Part shown: positions 37,502 to 40,662 of the stretch, one piece after another
Numbering within the stretch: the stretch's first letter is position 1
Layout: each line of letters starts with the position of its first letter
Notes under the pieces: model-generated
The model's database searches: none
The model's input: only the letters and a program-made list of their open reading frames with translations
What the model was told of the DNA's origin: nothing
Translations under genes and position numbers: made by a program
IMG/VR virus record: IMGVR_UViG_3300046533_000099
Location: 1-40,662 of that record
Source: a virus
Direction: 5' to 3' (one strand)
DNA: 40,662 bases

Positions 37502-40321
37502 TTAGTACGCGAAGAGCGCCGTTCCGAACTTCTCGGCGCTGTCGAGGTATGTCGGGTCAGTGACACCGGACGGGAGCACTTCGCAGATGATGTCTCCGAC
37601 GCTGTGAGCCTTGGTCGTCGCCACCGTCAAGCCGACGAGTGCCGTTGTCCAGCCGGACGACGTGCCGCTGATACCGGCCACGGTGACGGTTTCCTGATTG
37701 GCCGTGCCTAGCCCAAGGATCAGTTGAGTTCCGGCCGGTAGCTGAGCGCTGAGCGGGTTCGTGTTGTCCGCACTCGCGTTCACGATGATCGACGTAACTC
37801 CGATGGATGCGGGCGTGTTCAGCGTCGTATGCCACGGGGCGAACTGACCGTAAGGGTTCGCGTCGATCGGGCTGCACTGGAGAGTTACATAGGCTTCATT
37901 GTCGGCGTTCATGTCCCATGAGATCTGTTCGACAAAGCAGTCGATAGAAACCATGGGGGCACCGAACGGCCGTCGGTTGATACGGACCCGGGTACCTAGC
38001 TCTAGCGCGAGCAACGGGGCCCATAGAGCCGTGTTGGCGGACGGGTGAAGTTTGATGCTCTGTACGCGCGTCAGGGGCTGTTTGTAGCGGCTCACGAAGT
38101 AGTTCGCCGCATCCTGCGCTTCGAACGCGCTAGTCGTGTTGATAGTGCGCGTCAGGGTGCGTGTGTAGTAGGCGGCGATACTCGCCGCATCGCTCGCCGT
38201 GAAGTTGTTCCCCGTCGGCTGCTGAGTGACCGTCGCGGAGTTCGACAGGTGCGTCGAATCGAAGTCCAACTGAAGGTCTTCGTAAGGGAGTTCGCCCGTG
38301 CCGTCGCCGAACGTGAGGGCAGGGGTAAGGGCGTTGTACCGTACGCCCCGACCTAGGAAGGTAATCGTCCCGTCGGCTGATACGAAGTGCTCGCCGTTCT
38401 CGGTCGTCACGACGTCGCTCAGCGCCGACATAGCGTCGCCACCCGACAGACTGTCGGCCGGACCCATCGACGCCGTCAGGCCGGTTCCGATGTTGCTTGC
38501 CCCCGTGTAACCGGCATACCGAAGAATGCGCGAGTAACGGGCACTGCTGCTTTCGCCGCTAGCGCTCGACTTCCATGTCGAGTAGAGCTGTCCCATATCG
38601 GCTTCCGACAGCAGCGTCGGGAATTCGGTAACGAACGCTAGATCACCCTTATAGACGTCCGTCGCGGTCTTCGTGCGAGGGACCCATAGCGCGCCGAGAC
38701 AGTCGACGGGCGGGTTAGTCATGACCAGACCCGAACCGGTGCTAGTCGACTGAACGCCGTCGAGCGAGGTACGGAAGTGCGACGCGTCAAAGCCGAACAT
38801 GAACAGATGCCAATTTCCGTCGGCTACGTTCACGCCACTCTGAAACGCCAAGCTGAAGTTGTAGTCAGTCAGGTTCGCATTCGCGTTTACCCGCAACCAA
38901 CCATCACTGCCGAGAGCTACCCGAATATGTCCGTCGAACGTGCCGTCTCCGAAGTCGTCAGTTCGCGTCTCCCAAATGACCAGTCGGTCAGACGGTAGCG
39001 ACGTCGCACGGAAAGCAACCATGCGTGTCCATCCGGCCGGGTTGCCCGGTCCGTTAATGCCGACGGCAGTCAGGTCGAGGACGGTCGCCGGGTTCGGGTT
39101 GGTGCCGCTACCGGGAATCGGCGGGGCGAGGGTTACGACAGTGCCCGTCGAGCCCGTGAAGGCACCGGTCGCGCTCGCCGACGTGACGCTGTTACCGGCC
39201 GACAGGTTGCCGTTTCCGGTCTTACTGAGTACGGCCGGAAGCGCTCGGAAGTTGCCCGACTCGTCGGCGAACGACGTCGAGCCGACAGCGTCACCCAACG
39301 GGTAACAGAACCGGGGCGAGTGCGAGTCGATCTCTTCCTGAAACACTTCCTTTAGCTGTACCTGAGACAGCAGCGCGAAGGCATCGACGGCCGTCGGAGT
39401 CACTTCCTCGTATGTGCCGTCGTTAGCCCATTGCGTCGCCCAACGCTCAGTGAAGCCACTAAATATCGGGTACCACTTACCCGGAGAAACCCACGTAGTT
39501 GCGGTGCTCGCCCACTCGACTTGCAAGCCATCCACAATGATTGTGCTTGCCGCCGTGGTCGTCGCACCGACGTTGAAACCAATACGCATGCCGTAAACGG
39601 CGCCGGTCGTCGGGGCAGTAGCAGTGACTGTGAGTCGCTGCCATGCGGGCGTGCCGGAAGCGCCGGTAATCGCTGTACTAGAGCCATTTCCGAACACCTG
39701 CGAACCGTCGGCGTTCAGCCACGCAATGTACGGAAGAACAGTGGTCGACGTTGATGCCGTCGTGTTGGCAACCCACAGCGAAAAAGTGACTTGCTTCCCG
39801 GGCCGAATGGCAGGCACGTCGTATTTAAAAATGCCGGAGTTTACGCCCTGTGCGTTAGGGATAGCGAAGCTGAATACGTTGGCACCCTGCCACGCCTGCC
39901 CGTTACCCAGCACGGCAACGGTTCCCGGAATTGCTCCGGTCGGAAGTTGGAAATTCCATGAGGCCGGGAAAGCGCCAGCCGCGAAACCCTCACCGGCCGT
40001 AGCAATCTCCGGTGCCAACAGATTAGCCGTAGGTGGCCATTGGGCACGGCGTCGGTACGGCTGATAGGGCAGGATCTTTCCGCCGTACGGTCCCCCGGTA
40101 TTCGTCGGGTCGAGGGCGCCGTCACGCGAGTCGAGAACGACGCTGTATTCGCCCGCCTGAGGCTGGTCGAGTTCGTACTGTTTCCCTCGCCGCGCGTTTG
40201 CTTGCGAGAGAGTGCGGTCGACGAAGTTCACCATGCGCGATGCCGGGAAGCTCGCGCCTGCGGCCGTCCATGACGGGCCCCAAAGTTCCTCGACGACTGG
40301 ATAGTTCGGGTTTAGTGCCAT
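37502..40321 (-). CDS. Large minor tail / tail-tip protein with carbohydrate-binding domains
   Basis: 939 residues, ATG 40321 (MALNPNYPVVEELWGPSW) with GGAGGGACC upstream. Order seen: an N-terminal tail-adaptor region (about 1-95); a CBM4/9-like jelly roll (about 95-265, RPGKQVTFSLWVANTT); a segment with RFCYPLGDAVGS; a LamG/concanavalin-like sandwich (about 430-570, GNWHLFMFGFDASHF); then a C-terminal base-plate-like region (RYKQPLTRVQSIKLHP). It is the only large protein after the tape measure, so it probably merges distal-tail, tail-hub and receptor functions. Confidence 0.8.
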   Translation of the reverse strand: MALNPNYPVVEELWGPSWTAAGASFPASRMVNFVDRTLSQANARRGKQYELDQPQAGEYSVVLDSRDGALDPTNTGGPYGGKILPYQPYRRRAQWPPTANLLAPEIATAGEGFAAGAFPASWNFQLPTGAIPGTVAVLGNGQAWQGANVFSFAIPNAQGVNSGIFKYDVPAIRPGKQVTFSLWVANTTASTSTTVLPYIAWLNADGSQVFGNGSSTAITGASGTPAWQRLTVTATAPTTGAVYGMRIGFNVGATTTAASTIIVDGLQVEWASTATTWVSPGKWYPIFSGFTERWATQWANDGTYEEVTPTAVDAFALLSQVQLKEVFQEEIDSHSPRFCYPLGDAVGSTSFADESGNFRALPAVLSKTGNGNLSAGNSVTSASATGAFTGSTGTVVTLAPPIPGSGTNPNPATVLDLTAVGINGPGNPAGWTRMVAFRATSLPSDRLVIWETRTDDFGDGTFDGHIRVALGSDGWLRVNANANLTDYNFSLAFQSGVNVADGNWHLFMFGFDASHFRTSLDGVQSTSTGSGLVMTNPPVDCLGALWVPRTKTATDVYKGDLAFVTEFPTLLSEADMGQLYSTWKSSASGESSSARYSRILRYAGYTGASNIGTGLTASMGPADSLSGGDAMSALSDVVTTENGEHFVSADGTITFLGRGVRYNALTPALTFGDGTGELPYEDLQLDFDSTHLSNSATVTQQPTGNNFTASDAASIAAYYTRTLTRTINTTSAFEAQDAANYFVSRYKQPLTRVQSIKLHPSANTALWAPLLALELGTRVRINRRPFGAPMVSIDCFVEQISWDMNADNEAYVTLQCSPIDANPYGQFAPWHTTLNTPASIGVTSIIVNASADNTNPLSAQLPAGTQLILGLGTANQETVTVAGISGTSSGWTTALVGLTVATTKAHSVGDIICEVLPSGVTDPTYLDSAEKFGTALFAY

Positions 40322-40344
40322 GGTCCCTCCCATGAGGGGGCGAG

Positions 40345-40366
40345 CACCTACTCACGTGAGTAGGTG
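40345..40366. promoter_or_regulatory. CIR copy 15
   Basis: Exact core in the leader of the large tail gene, just after the tape-measure stop. Confidence 0.85.
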
Positions 40367-40381
40367 ACCCGCCCCGCTCGA

Positions 40382-40662
40382 CTACCGCTTGAATTGCTTC
40401 CAGGTGAACGAGTTACGCGCGCCTAGCTTCAACATCTCTTCGTGGAACATGTCGCGAAGCTCGCGCTTCGAGTGCACCGACCCGTGAACCTCGACGTGAA
40501 CGTGTGTCGTGTGGTGGTGCACCGCGTGAGTCTTCTTGGCCGTGTGATGTGCTGCGGCGTGATGATGCTTCTTCGCCGCATGGTGCGCCGTGTGGTGCAC
40601 CTTTATGCCTAGGGCGTGCGCGATCGCGTCGCGCATGCTGTCAGCAATGCTCATCATCTGAT
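40382..40662 (-). CDS. Tape-measure protein, C-terminal part (continues from base 1)
   Basis: Completes the gene listed at 1-2967; unique coding sequence is 40498-40382, while 40499-40662 duplicates 1-164. The unique part and overlap encode an extraordinary His-rich stretch (KVHHTAHHAAKKHHH and onward, about 17 His in 43 residues), followed by a charged helical end (RELRDMFHEEMLKLGARN). Stop TAA/TAG region at 40382; CIR 15 and the large tail gene follow. The only difference in the overlap (127 vs 40625) changes an Ala codon GCA to GCG. Confidence 0.9.
   Translation of the reverse strand, partial: QMMSIADSMRDAIAHALGIKVHHTAHHAAKKHHHAAAHHTAKKTHAVHHHTTHVHVEVHGSVHSKRELRDMFHEEMLKLGARNSFTWKQFKR
40499..40662. 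repeat. 164-bp contig-end overlap with bases 1-164
   Basis: Identical to the window start except T127/C40625. It joins the tape-measure gene in frame, so it is the closing overlap of a circular or permuted assembly, not a repeated element within the phage. Confidence 0.9.

Noticed and set aside
2983-40366. CRISPR array suspected from many identical palindromes
   Set aside because: Copies are dispersed kilobases apart at gene boundaries with no regular spacers or cas genes.

Overview
The window is an essentially complete genome of a temperate, siphovirus-like actinophage, most probably infecting Streptomyces or a close relative. The sequence is GC-rich. It carries an HK97-type head module, a 1027-residue tape-measure protein, a phiBT1/phiC31-type large serine integrase with a recognisable attP, and a gp3-type recombination directionality factor. 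An intergenic palindrome repeated 15 times recalls the repressor operators (CIRs) of phiC31. Bases 1-164 recur as 40499-40662 with one mismatch, and the tape-measure gene runs in frame across that overlap, so the contig is circular or permuted with a unit of about 40,498 bp. Every convincing protein gene reads on the minus strand; the long plus-strand ORFs are antisense shadows.

In transcription order (descending coordinates, then wrapping from 1 to 40498), the late region starts near 14.4 kb. It holds phage-type promoter motifs, a tRNA-like gene, tRNA-Asn and tRNA-Leu(UAG), an HNH endonuclease, a papain-like peptidase, a second HNH, a probable cos region, small and large terminase, a small membrane protein, portal, prohead protease and major capsid protein. 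Next come head-tail connectors, major tail protein, two tail chaperone frames joined by a -1 frameshift, an HK97 gp10-like protein and the tape measure. After the wrap follow a large minor tail protein, a C1q-like tail protein, GH25 endolysin and holin-like genes, ending at a terminator near 35.3 kb.

The early region (35.2 to 16.6 kb) encodes a dNMP kinase, a repressor candidate with a nested internal start, a RecB-like exonuclease, an RNA ligase, the directionality factor, a resolvase-like nuclease, a primase-helicase, a family A DNA polymerase and a sigma-like protein. It also encodes ThyX, a dCMP deaminase and many small proteins. Next to the integrase lie small zinc-binding proteins and a membrane-anchored proline-rich protein that may be expressed in lysogens. 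Integrase, attP and a strong terminator close this arm at 16.5-14.6 kb.

The regulatory layer stands out: 15 CIR palindromes at gene boundaries, eight copies of a non-host-like promoter motif (minus strand GAAAACCCTTCCGCTCTA), dyads just upstream of several of these promoters including two related copies of a 98-bp nested palindrome, and a phage sigma-like gene directly downstream of one of them. The genome uses the host-rare CTA leucine codon freely and carries a tRNA with the matching UAG anticodon.
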